Of a stretch of 64,000 nt of DNA, positions 1 to 6,679 are shown in pieces. Every line of letters starts with the position of its first letter. Within the stretch, counting starts at the first letter, position 1. The stretch comes from Bradyrhizobium acaciae. Its GTDB lineage: Bacteria; Pseudomonadota; Alphaproteobacteria; Rhizobiales; Xanthobacteraceae. The stretch covers positions 1 through 64,000 of the forward strand of contig NZ_JACMYK010000019.1 of assembly GCF_020889785.1 (NCBI RefSeq), written 5' to 3'. Under the pieces are notes generated by a model. That model was not told the DNA's origin, searched no databases, and worked only from the letters and a program-made list of their open reading frames with translations. The translations under genes were made by a program, and so were the position numbers.

Positions 1-165
1 CGGCGGCGCGCGGCGCAGGATCGCGCCGATAGTGCCGTTCGGGTGCACGATGTCGAACGTCCAGGTCTCCTGGCTGGCGCCGCCGGAGAGCTTGGCGGCG
101 CCGGTGACGCCCGTTGCGCTCGGATGAAACGCGGCGACGCAGCGCCCGAGTTCGGTCTCGATCAT
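1..165 (-). CDS. APH-family phosphotransferase, N-terminal 55 residues (cut by window edge)
   Basis: Only the 5' end is present; the gene runs out of the window on the minus strand. The start ATG overlaps the stop of the upstream enoyl-CoA hydratase gene by 4 bases (ATGA), which indicates translational coupling. The fragment contains LSGGASQETWTFDI, the glycine-rich nucleotide-binding loop typical of the aminoglycoside-phosphotransferase fold (form GxSxExW/F). Phosphotransferases of this type sit beside acyl-CoA dehydrogenases in many bacteria and are fused to one in mammalian ACAD10/11; in Pseudomonas putida the comparable kinase LvaA phosphorylates 4-hydroxyacyl-CoA. That role is inferred here from the neighbours. 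Fold assignment is fairly sure, substrate is not. Confidence 0.75.
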   Translation of the reverse strand, partial: MIETELGRCVAAFHPSATGVTGAAKLSGGASQETWTFDIVHPNGTIGAILRRAPP

Positions 166-956
166 TTGCCCTTGAACTTCGCCGGCCGCTTCTCGAGGAA
201 TGCGGTGACACCCTCCTTGAAATCCTCCGCGCCGCCCGCAATTCGCTGCGACTCGAATTCCAGATTGAGCTGATCCTCGAGCGTGTTTTCCGGGCTGTCC
301 CAGTAGAGCTTGCGGATCAGCGACAGCGCCACCGTCGGGCCGTTGGCGAGATCGTGCGCCATCTTCATCGTCTCTTCCATCAGCGCGCCGTCGTCATAGA
401 CACGGTTGACGAGGCCCCATTCCAGCGCCTTCTCGGCCGGCAGCCGCTCGCCGAGCAGCGACAGCTCGACCGAACGCGCCTTGCCGATCAGCCGCGGCAG
501 TAGCCAGGTCGAGCCGCAATCCGGCACCAGGCCGATGCGGCGGAACGCCTGCAGGAAATAGGACGAGCGCGCGCACAGGATGAGGTCGCCCATCAATGCG
601 AAGCTCATCCCGGCGCCGGCGGCCGGACCGTTCACCGCCGTCACGATCGGACAGTGCAGCTTACGCAATCGGCGCAGGAACGGATGGAACGCGGTCTCCA
701 GTGCCGCGCCGGCGTTGCTCTTGCCGGGCTTCTGCTGCTGGTTGCGGCCCTGCAGATTGGCTCCGGTGCAGAAGGCCCTGCCCGCACCGGTGATCACCAG
801 GCAGCGCACCTCGTCGCGCTTGTCGTCGATCGCATCGAGCGCCTCGGCAAGGCCGCCGAGCATGTCGATCGACACCGCGTTCATGACTTCCTGATGGTCG
901 AGCCTGAGGATCGCGACCGATCCGTCGAAGTCGAGCGTGACGTGTTTGAACTGCAT
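162..956 (-). CDS. Enoyl-CoA hydratase/isomerase family protein (PaaG-like)
   Basis: 264 residues, the usual length for a single-domain crotonase. The oxyanion-hole segment AFCTGANL is near residue 62 and NGPAAGAGMSFALMGDL near 109. The catalytic region IGLVPDCGSTWLLPR near 141 carries Asp where classical hydratases have Glu, as in PaaG-type isomerases/hydratases. It should hydrate or isomerise an unsaturated acyl-CoA in the cytoplasm. It is first in an operon with the APH kinase (4-base overlap) and divergent from an SDR gene, so it probably belongs to the same acyl-CoA pathway rather than to the paa operon about 50 kb away. Family certain, substrate unknown. Confidence 0.9.
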   Translation of the reverse strand: MQFKHVTLDFDGSVAILRLDHQEVMNAVSIDMLGGLAEALDAIDDKRDEVRCLVITGAGRAFCTGANLQGRNQQQKPGKSNAGAALETAFHPFLRRLRKLHCPIVTAVNGPAAGAGMSFALMGDLILCARSSYFLQAFRRIGLVPDCGSTWLLPRLIGKARSVELSLLGERLPAEKALEWGLVNRVYDDGALMEETMKMAHDLANGPTVALSLIRKLYWDSPENTLEDQLNLEFESQRIAGGAEDFKEGVTAFLEKRPAKFKGK

Positions 957-1133
957 GGTTTCCTCGTTACGTTGTCTTGCTTGCGTTGTCTTGGCGGTTG
1001 GTACCGCGGTAGGTCGATGGGTCGACCTTTATTTGGACCCATATTTGATTTTTGTGCCGGGCTTGTCCATGGTCGATGGCAAGCCCATCCGTGAACGCGT
1101 GATTAGCGCGCACCAAACCAAATGGAAACCCCA
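957..1133. promoter_or_regulatory. Divergent intergenic region between enoyl-CoA hydratase and SDR genes
   Basis: 177 bases separate the two divergent start codons, so promoters for both directions must lie here. AT content rises around 1027-1055 (TTTATTTGGACCCATATTTGATTTTTG). I see no convincing operator dyad and no assignable -35/-10 pair. Confidence 0.4.
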
Positions 1134-1916
1134 ATGAGTGGCATCTTCGATCTCACCGGCCGCGTCGCTGTCATCACCGGCGGCAATGGCGGCATCGGCC
1201 TCGGCATCGCGCAGGCGTTGAACGCCGCCGGCTGCAACGTCGCGATCTGGGGCCGCAACGCGGAAAAAAACGCCAACGCCGCGGCTTCGATGAAGGCCGG
1301 GCCGGGCAAGGTCTCGACGCAATTCTGCGACGTCAGCGATCCCGGCTCGGTCAAGACCGCGATGAAGGCAACGCTCGACACGTTCGGCCGCGTCGACGGC
1401 TGCTTCGCCAATGCCGGCATCGGCGGCGGCGGACGCCGTTCCTTCATCGACCGCACCGAGGAGGAATGGCGCAAGATGTTCGCGACCAATCTCGACGGCG
1501 TGTTTCATGTATTCCAGGCTGCGGCACGCCACATGACCGAGCGGTCTGAAGCGGGCGACAAGTTCGGCCGGCTGGTCGCGACCTCGAGCCTCGCTTCGCT
1601 GTTCGGCACCGCGCGCAACGAGCACTATGCCGGCACCAAGGCCGCGCTGAATGCGCTGTGCCGGGCGCTCGGCGTCGAGCTCGCCCGCCACGGCGTGACC
1701 GCAAATGCGATCCTGCCGGGCTGGATCAAGAGCAACATGACCGCCGGCATCATGGCCAACGACAAGTTCGTCGCCAACGTGATGCCGCGCATCCCGGTGC
1801 GCCGCTTCGGCGAGCCGAGCGATTTCGGCGGCATCGCCGTCTATCTCATGAGCAAGGCATCGTCCTATCATACAGCGGACTGTTTTGTGATCGACGGCGG
1901 GTACACGGCGTTTTGA
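1134..1916 (+). CDS. Short-chain dehydrogenase/reductase
   Basis: 260 residues from the ATG at 1134; an in-frame ATG at 1122 is possible but adds only METP. It has the classical SDR Rossmann motif TGGNGGIGLGIA near residue 15, the NAG motif (ANAGIGGGG) near 90, and an intact Ser-Tyr-Lys triad (TSSLASL, then YAGTK). It is expected to be an NAD(P)-dependent oxidoreductase of a hydroxy- or ketoacyl compound in the cytoplasm. It is divergent from the hydratase-kinase operon and upstream of the VOC and acyl-CoA dehydrogenase genes on the same strand, separated by a repeat-rich gap. In the P. putida levulinate pathway an SDR (LvaD) accompanies the kinase, so the grouping is suggestive. Confidence 0.9.
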   Translation: MSGIFDLTGRVAVITGGNGGIGLGIAQALNAAGCNVAIWGRNAEKNANAAASMKAGPGKVSTQFCDVSDPGSVKTAMKATLDTFGRVDGCFANAGIGGGGRRSFIDRTEEEWRKMFATNLDGVFHVFQAAARHMTERSEAGDKFGRLVATSSLASLFGTARNEHYAGTKAALNALCRALGVELARHGVTANAILPGWIKSNMTAGIMANDKFVANVMPRIPVRRFGEPSDFGGIAVYLMSKASSYHTADCFVIDGGYTAF

Positions 1917-1941
1917 GTTTTCGCTGCCACCACGTTTACCG

Positions 1942-2067
1942 CTGTCGTCCCTGCGAAAGCAGGGACCCGTACCCCGCGGCGGATGTTGTGAACGGGACTC
2001 GCCGTTCCAACCACATGTAACAATGCAAGGTCGTGGTTATGGCTCCCTGCTTTCGCAGGGACGACAG
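1942..2067. repeat. Palindromic repeat, GTCGTCCC family (copy 1 of 3)
   Basis: Perfect 24-base inverted arms (1942-1965 and 2044-2067) enclose a variable centre. The motif GTGGTTATGG lies just inside the right arm. Related copies are at 24171-24300 and 29736-29907. No coding potential is seen in the 1917-2272 gap apart from this and the next repeat. Confidence 0.85.
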
Positions 2068-2101
2068 TGAGTTTTGTGATAGCGGTGCGACGTTTCTCCC
2101 T

Positions 2102-2145
2102 CGTCATTCCGGGGCGTGCCCCTTGGCGCGAGCCCCGGAATGACG
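2102..2145. repeat. Palindromic repeat CGTCATTCCGGGGC
   Basis: Perfect 14-base inverted arms at 2102-2115 and 2132-2145 around a 16-base centre. A REP-like intergenic element that could form a stable RNA hairpin; no T-run follows, so it is not a typical terminator. Confidence 0.8.
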
Positions 2146-2272
2146 CGAGTGAATCGCTTCAGAACAGTGCGCGACGGTGCGTCGCTTCCGTCGCGACAAA
2201 ACTGCTGCTAGCGTTCCTGCCGTAAGGACGCACAAGGCGACTTTTCACAAACAAGCAGGGAGGATATTTCAG

Positions 2273-2650
2273 ATGTTTTCACACGTGATGGTCGGCACCA
2301 ACGATCTGGACAAGGCCAAGACGTTTTACGATGCGCTGCTCGGCACGCTCGATGTCCGGCCGGCCCGGGTCGACGGTCACCGCATCATGTACCTGACCAA
2401 GGCAGGCATTTTCATGGTGTCCAAGCCGATCAACGGCGAGCCGGCGACGCACGCCAATGGCGGCACGATCGGCTTTGCCTGCTCTTCGCCTGAGCAGGTC
2501 CATGCCTGGCACGCGGCCGGCGTCGCCAATGGCGGCAAGCCCTGCGAGGACCCGCCGGGTGTCCGCGAAGGAGGCGGCATCAAGCTCTACCTCGCCTACT
2601 TGCGCGATCTCGACGGCAACAAGATCTGCGCAATGCACCGGATGACATAG
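2273..2650 (+). CDS. VOC (glyoxalase/bleomycin-resistance fold) family protein
   Basis: 125 residues from the ATG at 2273, preceded by a good ribosome site (AGGGAGGA at about 2257-2264). An upstream in-frame extension to 2177 lacks family similarity. Sequence features are FSHVMVGTNDLDKAKTFYD at the N-terminus and YLRDLDGNKICAMHR at the C-terminus, the two halves of a vicinal-oxygen-chelate module, with His5 and the Asn/Lys near the end in metal-site positions. Members include glyoxalases, dioxygenases and resistance proteins, so no substrate can be assigned. It sits alone between repeats and the acyl-CoA dehydrogenase gene. Confidence 0.88.
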   Translation: MFSHVMVGTNDLDKAKTFYDALLGTLDVRPARVDGHRIMYLTKAGIFMVSKPINGEPATHANGGTIGFACSSPEQVHAWHAAGVANGGKPCEDPPGVREGGGIKLYLAYLRDLDGNKICAMHRMT

Positions 2651-2695
2651 CCGGCGCCCGCCGGAGTCTTTTTCACGCTGCATGCGGCGGCGGCG

Positions 2696-2712
2696 TTCAA
2701 ACAACGTTTGAA
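2696..2712. promoter_or_regulatory. Dyad TTCAAAC-AAC-GTTTGAA upstream of acyl-CoA dehydrogenase
   Basis: Perfect 7-base arms (2696-2702, 2706-2712) around a 3-base centre; allowing one bulge the pairing extends outward through GGCG/CGCC. It lies 119 bases before the dehydrogenase start and 46 bases after the VOC stop. The A/T-rich core looks more like a TetR- or FadR-type operator than a terminator, because no T-run follows. Function is inferred. Confidence 0.45.
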
Positions 2713-2830
2713 ACGCCGTCGCCAAAATTCCGCGATGCGGTAGAGATCCTGCAAAAATCGGTGCTCGCGCTTCGCGTCGCACGCGTCTATTGTCCGCCGC
2801 GAAACGCGCCTTCGCGAGGGAGAAAAGACA

Positions 2831-4105
2831 ATGAAGCATGCCTATGTGCCGCGCACCACGAACTACACACTCAATCCGGGCGACGAGCTCAACGACCTCC
2901 GGATGTCGGACAAGGTCCGCCCGCTCTACGATCATGTGAAGCAGTTCATCCGCGACACCGTCGACCCGATGTCGGTCGAGTTCTATCGCGCCGGCGAGAA
3001 GAAGACCAACCGCTGGAGCTTCACCGACGAACAGCTCGCGATCCTGCAGAAGGCCAAGGACAAGGCCAAGGAAGTCGGTCTCTGGAACTTCTTCCTGCCC
3101 GACGCCGAAACCGGCGACGGCCTCAACAACCTCGACTACGCCTATATCGCCGCTGAGCTCGGCAAGAGCCCGCTGGCCTCCGAGACCATGAACTGCTCGG
3201 CGCCCGATACCGGCAACATGGAGGTGCTGGAGCGCGTCGGTACCAAGGCGCAGAAGGAGAAGTGGCTGAAGCCGCTACTCAACGGCGAGATCCGCTCGGC
3301 CTATGCGATGACCGAGCCGAACGTCGCCTCCTCCGACGCCAAGAACATCTCGACCACCGCAAAGCTCGTCGGCGACGAGTGGGTGATCAACGGCGAGAAG
3401 TATTACATCTCCGGCGCCGGCGATCCGCGCTGCAAGATCATGATCGTGATGGTGAAGACCAACCCCGATGCGGCGCCGAGCAAGCAGCAGTCGCAGATCC
3501 TGGTCCCGATCGACACTCCCGGCGTCGAGATCCTCGGCCCGATGCACGTGTTCGGCCATGACCATGCGCCGCGCGGCCACATGCATCTGCGCTTCAACAA
3601 TTGCAAGGTGCCGAAGGAAAACATGCTGCTCGGTGAAGGCCGCGGCTTCGAGATCTCGCAGGTCCGCCTCGGACCGGGCCGCATCCATCACTGCATGCGC
3701 ACCATCGGCAAGGCCGAGAAGGCGCTCGACATGATGGTGCAGCGTGGCCTGACCCGTGAAGCGTTCGGCAAGAAGATCGCTCACCTCGGCGGCAACATGC
3801 AGATCATCGCCCAGGCGCGCTGCGAAATCGAAGCGATGCGGCTGATGGTGCTGAAGGCGGCCAAGGCGATGGACGTGCTCGGCAACAAGGAAGCCCGCGT
3901 CTGGGTCTCGATGGTCAAGGCCATGGTCCCCGAGCGCGCCTGCAAGGTGATCGACCAGGCGATCCAGATGCACGGCGCCACCGGCATCTCGCAGTGGTCG
4001 CCGCTCGGCGAAATGTACCAGGACGTCCGCCATCTGCGCTTCGCCGACGGTCCGGACGAGGTGCACTGGATGGTGGTCGGCCGTCATGAACTGAGCATGA
4101 CGTAG
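2831..4105 (+). CDS. Acyl-CoA dehydrogenase family protein (ACAD10/11- or LvaC-like)
   Basis: 424 residues, somewhat longer than the 380-residue standard because of an N-terminal extension of about 30 residues. It has the ACAD flavin/substrate segments AYAMTEPNVASSDAKNI (near 158), WVINGEKYYISGAGDP (near 183), the LGPGRIHHCMR turn (near 281) and the C-terminal GATGISQWSPLGEMY...DGPDEVHWMVVGRHEL. The GPDEVH ending is shared with the ACAD10/11 branch. It would act in the cytoplasm on an acyl-CoA with FAD and pass electrons to ETF. With the APH kinase at the left edge it may perform a phosphate elimination on 4-phosphoacyl-CoA rather than plain desaturation; this is inference from synteny. Confidence 0.92.
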   Translation: MKHAYVPRTTNYTLNPGDELNDLRMSDKVRPLYDHVKQFIRDTVDPMSVEFYRAGEKKTNRWSFTDEQLAILQKAKDKAKEVGLWNFFLPDAETGDGLNNLDYAYIAAELGKSPLASETMNCSAPDTGNMEVLERVGTKAQKEKWLKPLLNGEIRSAYAMTEPNVASSDAKNISTTAKLVGDEWVINGEKYYISGAGDPRCKIMIVMVKTNPDAAPSKQQSQILVPIDTPGVEILGPMHVFGHDHAPRGHMHLRFNNCKVPKENMLLGEGRGFEISQVRLGPGRIHHCMRTIGKAEKALDMMVQRGLTREAFGKKIAHLGGNMQIIAQARCEIEAMRLMVLKAAKAMDVLGNKEARVWVSMVKAMVPERACKVIDQAIQMHGATGISQWSPLGEMYQDVRHLRFADGPDEVHWMVVGRHELSMT

Positions 4106-4112
4106 TTGCTAC

Positions 4113-4160
4113 GCCTCCCTCTCCCCGCGCTTCGCGGGGGGAGGGCTGCCTCCGCAGGGG
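4113..4160. repeat. CCCTCTCCCC hairpin-type repeat, partial
   Basis: CCCTCTCCCCGCG-CTT-CGCGGGGGGAGGG forms a strong GC hairpin just after the acyl-CoA dehydrogenase stop and leads directly into the dispersed element at 4161. It resembles the arms of the larger palindromes at 40653 and 42285 and may act as a stop signal for transcription. Confidence 0.65.
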
Positions 4161-4269
4161 CGCTCTGCCAAAATATCGAAAACAACCCCATGCAAAGGAG
4201 CCGGCCGGCGTTCGACACGGCAACTTGACATGTCGGGCAACTCAGCGGCATAATTCTATTATTCGGAAT
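4161..4269 (+). repeat. Dispersed element with promoter-like TTGACA (copy A)
   Basis: Clearly related to 42102-42217. Shared blocks are AAATATCGAAAACAACCCCA, TGCAAAG.AGCCGG, ACTTGACA.GTCGGGCAA and TTCTATTATTC. The block TTGACA (4224-4229) with the AT-rich TAATTCTATTAT about 20 bases on looks promoter-like, although no gene clearly depends on it. The rest of the 4106-4414 gap holds no gene. Confidence 0.85.
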
Positions 4270-4414
4270 TTTGCCAGGAATCGTAAGGCGGGTTAGCGCA
4301 AGCGTAACCCGCCTTTTACTTTGCGGCCCGTCAGCGGCGGGTTACGCTTCCGCCTTCGCTCTTGGAGCTACGGCAGACAAGTCGCTAACCCATCCCACAT
4401 TTCGGATCATCTCC

Positions 4415-5032
4415 ATGGAATACGCCGCAAGCGACCTCACCCAGCGCGAACGCTACAAGGTGCTGACCTCCTTCGTGCTGCCGCGGCCGATCGCATGGGT
4501 GACGAGCCAAAACGCCGATGGCGTGGTCAATGCGGCGCCGTTCTCGTTCTTCAACGTGTTCTGCGAGGACCCGCCGCTCTGCATGTTCGCGGTCAACCGC
4601 CGGCCCGACGGCCGCGAGAAGGACACGATGCTCAACATCCAACGATCAGGCGAATTCGTGGTGAACCTGACCGACGAGCCGCTGGCGCGCGCGATGCACG
4701 AGAGCTCGGGCGACTTCCCGCCTGAGATCGGCGAGCCCGATTATCTCGGCCTGAAACTCGCGCCATCCAGCAAGATCGCGGTGCCCCGGCTTGCCGACGC
4801 GCCGTTCGCGATGGAGTGCAAGACCTGGAAGCTGATCGACGTCAACGGCGACCGCGAACTCATCATGGGCGAAGGCATTCACTTCCACATCCGCGACGAA
4901 TTGTGGGATCGCGAAGCGATGCGCGTCCACATGGACCGCTACCACCCGATCGGCCGCATGTTCGCCGATCGCTACTGCCGCACCGACGACCGCGTGGTGT
5001 TTCCCGCAGCCGAAGGGGCAAAGACGAAATAG
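4415..5032 (+). CDS. Flavin reductase family protein (FMN-binding split barrel)
   Basis: 205 residues from the ATG at 4415 (MEYAASDLTQRERYKVLTSF). The open frame extends to 4271 but that part overlaps repeat sequence. Typical DIM6/NTAB features are LPRPIAWVTSQNADGVVNAA (near 20-40), FSFFNVFCEDPPLCMFAVNR (near 43), NIQRSGEFVVNLTDEPLARA and a C-terminal HPIGRMFADRYCRTDD. Members bind FMN and either supply reduced flavin to a partner oxygenase or act as short oxidoreductases. The next gene starts 14 bases later, so they form an operon. No partner oxygenase is adjacent. Confidence 0.9.
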   Translation: MEYAASDLTQRERYKVLTSFVLPRPIAWVTSQNADGVVNAAPFSFFNVFCEDPPLCMFAVNRRPDGREKDTMLNIQRSGEFVVNLTDEPLARAMHESSGDFPPEIGEPDYLGLKLAPSSKIAVPRLADAPFAMECKTWKLIDVNGDRELIMGEGIHFHIRDELWDREAMRVHMDRYHPIGRMFADRYCRTDDRVVFPAAEGAKTK

Positions 5033-5046
5033 CCGAGGACAAGACA

Positions 5047-5322
5047 ATGAGTGAAGCATTCCGCGACAACGAGGCGCAGAGCCGGTTCGAACTCGCCGTC
5101 GACGGCGCCACCGCCTTCGTGGTCTACCGCAAGACGCCGGACACCATCACGTTGGTGCATACCGAAGTGCCGCCGGAGCTCGGCGGCCGCGGCATCGGCT
5201 CCAAGATCGCCCGCGCCACGCTCGACGCCGTCCGCGCGCAGGGCATCAAGCTCATCGTGAAGTGCGAGTTCATCCAGGGCTTCATGAAGAAGCATCCGGA
5301 GTATGACGATCTGTTGGGGTAA
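5047..5322 (+). CDS. Small GNAT-like N-acetyltransferase (YjdJ/Acetyltransf_CG type)
   Basis: 91 residues from the ATG at 5047, with AGGACAA just upstream. The acetyl-CoA loop is ELGGRGIGSKIARATLDAVR (residues 42-61), followed by the family ending KCEFIQGFMKKHPEYDDLL, including the conserved Cys-x-Phe-Ile and HPEY. This compact GNAT subfamily is about 90-100 residues long. The substrate is generally unknown. It is co-transcribed with the flavin reductase (14-base gap). Confidence 0.88.
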   Translation: MSEAFRDNEAQSRFELAVDGATAFVVYRKTPDTITLVHTEVPPELGGRGIGSKIARATLDAVRAQGIKLIVKCEFIQGFMKKHPEYDDLLG

Positions 5323-5394
5323 GGCACCGATGCCTAGAGCGGGTCGTCACACCGTCTTTCCCGCCAGCCCTGTGAGACCGCGAACGAATCAAAC

Positions 5395-5481
5395 CGTCAT
5401 TGCGAGCCAAGCGAAGCAATCCATCTGTCCGCGAATGCGGTTCGATGGATTGCTTCGTCGCTATCGCTCCTCGCAATGACG
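5395..5481. repeat. CATTGCGAG palindromic repeat (copy 1 of 4)
   Basis: CGTCATTGCGAG at the left end and CTCGCAATGACG at the right are perfect inverted ends; GAAGCAATCCAT and ATGGATTGCTTC form the inner arm. It lies between the convergent GNAT and YghU genes. Other copies are at 31956, 46979 and 58872. Confidence 0.9.
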
Positions 5482-5527
5482 ATGGAGACAGACTCGTGAC
5501 ACAGTAAGACTAATCCGTCCTACGCAA

Positions 5528-6433
5528 TCACGACGCCGCCTGCTCGATCTTGTCCTGCGTCTTGGTCTCGAAATCGCCGGCGTCATGGCGCTCGTGGAGC
5601 TGGCTCGACGGCTCGCCCCAGGTGCGGTTGACCATGCGGCCGCGCTTCACCGCGGGCCGCGCCGCGATCGCATCGGTCCAGCGCTGCACGTTCTTGTAGT
5701 CCTGCACCGAGAGGAATTCGCCGCCACCATAAAGCAGGCCCTTGGCCAGTCCGCCGTACCAGGGCCACACCGCCATGTCGGCGATCGTGTAGACATCGCC
5801 TGCGAGATATTCGTTGTCGGCGAGCCTGCGGTCGAGCACGTCGAGCTGACGCTTCACCTCCATCGCAAAGCGGTCGATGGCGTATTCGATCTTGGTCGGC
5901 GCATAGGCGTAGAAATGCCCGAAGCCCCCGCCGAGATACGGCGCCGAGCCCATCTGCCAGAACAGCCAGGAGAAGGTTTCGGCGCGCCTCTTGGTGTCGG
6001 TCGGCAGGAAGGCGCCGAATTTCTCTGCGAGGTAGACCAGGATCGAACCCGACTCGAACACCCGAATCGGCTCGGGCCCGCTGCGGTCCATCAGCGCCGG
6101 GATCTTCGAGTTCGGATTGACCGCGACAAAGCCGCTGCCGAACTGATTGCCGTCGATCTTGATCAGCCAGGCGTCGTATTCCGCCCCCTTGTGGCCCGCG
6201 GCCAGCAGCTCTTCCAGCATCACGGTGACCTTCACGCCGTTCGGCGTCGCCAGCGAGTAGAGTTGCAGCGGATGGCGGCCGACCGGCAGCTCCTTGTCAT
6301 GGGTGGGGCCGGCGATCGGCCGGTTGATGCTGGCGAAGCGCCCGCCGCTCTCCTTGTTCCAGGTCCAGACTTTCGGCGGCTCGTAGGCAGGGGTGTCAGT
6401 CACGTCGTTGGCTCCCGGTTTTCGTTTTTCCAT
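5528..6433 (-). CDS. yghU: Glutathione transferase YghU-type, glutathione-dependent disulfide-bond oxidoreductase
   Basis: 301 residues, close to the E. coli YghU length (288). It has the long N-terminal extension of this class (NDVTDTPAYEPPKVWTWNKE), then a thioredoxin-like domain with LPVGRHPLQLYSLATPNGVK (near 50), SKIPALMDRSG (near 107) and the GSH-binding FESGSILVYLAEKFGAFLP (near 125). The helical C-terminal domain contains ADMAVWPWY near 218. YghU proteins bind two glutathiones and reduce disulfides. It is cytoplasmic, monocistronic, and divergent from the nitronate monooxygenase gene across about 246 bases. Confident. Confidence 0.93.
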   Translation of the reverse strand: MEKRKPGANDVTDTPAYEPPKVWTWNKESGGRFASINRPIAGPTHDKELPVGRHPLQLYSLATPNGVKVTVMLEELLAAGHKGAEYDAWLIKIDGNQFGSGFVAVNPNSKIPALMDRSGPEPIRVFESGSILVYLAEKFGAFLPTDTKRRAETFSWLFWQMGSAPYLGGGFGHFYAYAPTKIEYAIDRFAMEVKRQLDVLDRRLADNEYLAGDVYTIADMAVWPWYGGLAKGLLYGGGEFLSVQDYKNVQRWTDAIAARPAVKRGRMVNRTWGEPSSQLHERHDAGDFETKTQDKIEQAAS

Positions 6434-6679
6434 GGTGCGGCGACCGCCGCGCCCATCCGCATGCCCGCACTAGATGGTGGGCACGCCCGGCTTTGCCCAC
6501 CCCCGCCGGATCGCATTTTCTATCCAGCGGAATGCACTGAGGGCGATGCAGCCAAGCAGCGCCTGCACGCAAGATCGACGCGGCCGAAACCCGCTTGGCT
6601 TCGTCGACCGTGATGCGCTAGCGTTGCAGGCGCCGATGCCAACGAGCACAAGAAGCAGCCGCCGGGAGAAAACCAACTC

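Noticed and set aside
162..956. Assignment of the hydratase as paaG of the phenylacetate pathway
   Set aside because: It resembles PaaG in the VPDCGSTW region but is about 50 kb from the paa operon and coupled to an APH kinase, so the symbol is not justified.
1917..2272. Possible CRISPR-like repeated segments
   Set aside because: The repeats are inverted palindromes of different families, with no regularly spaced direct repeats or cas genes.
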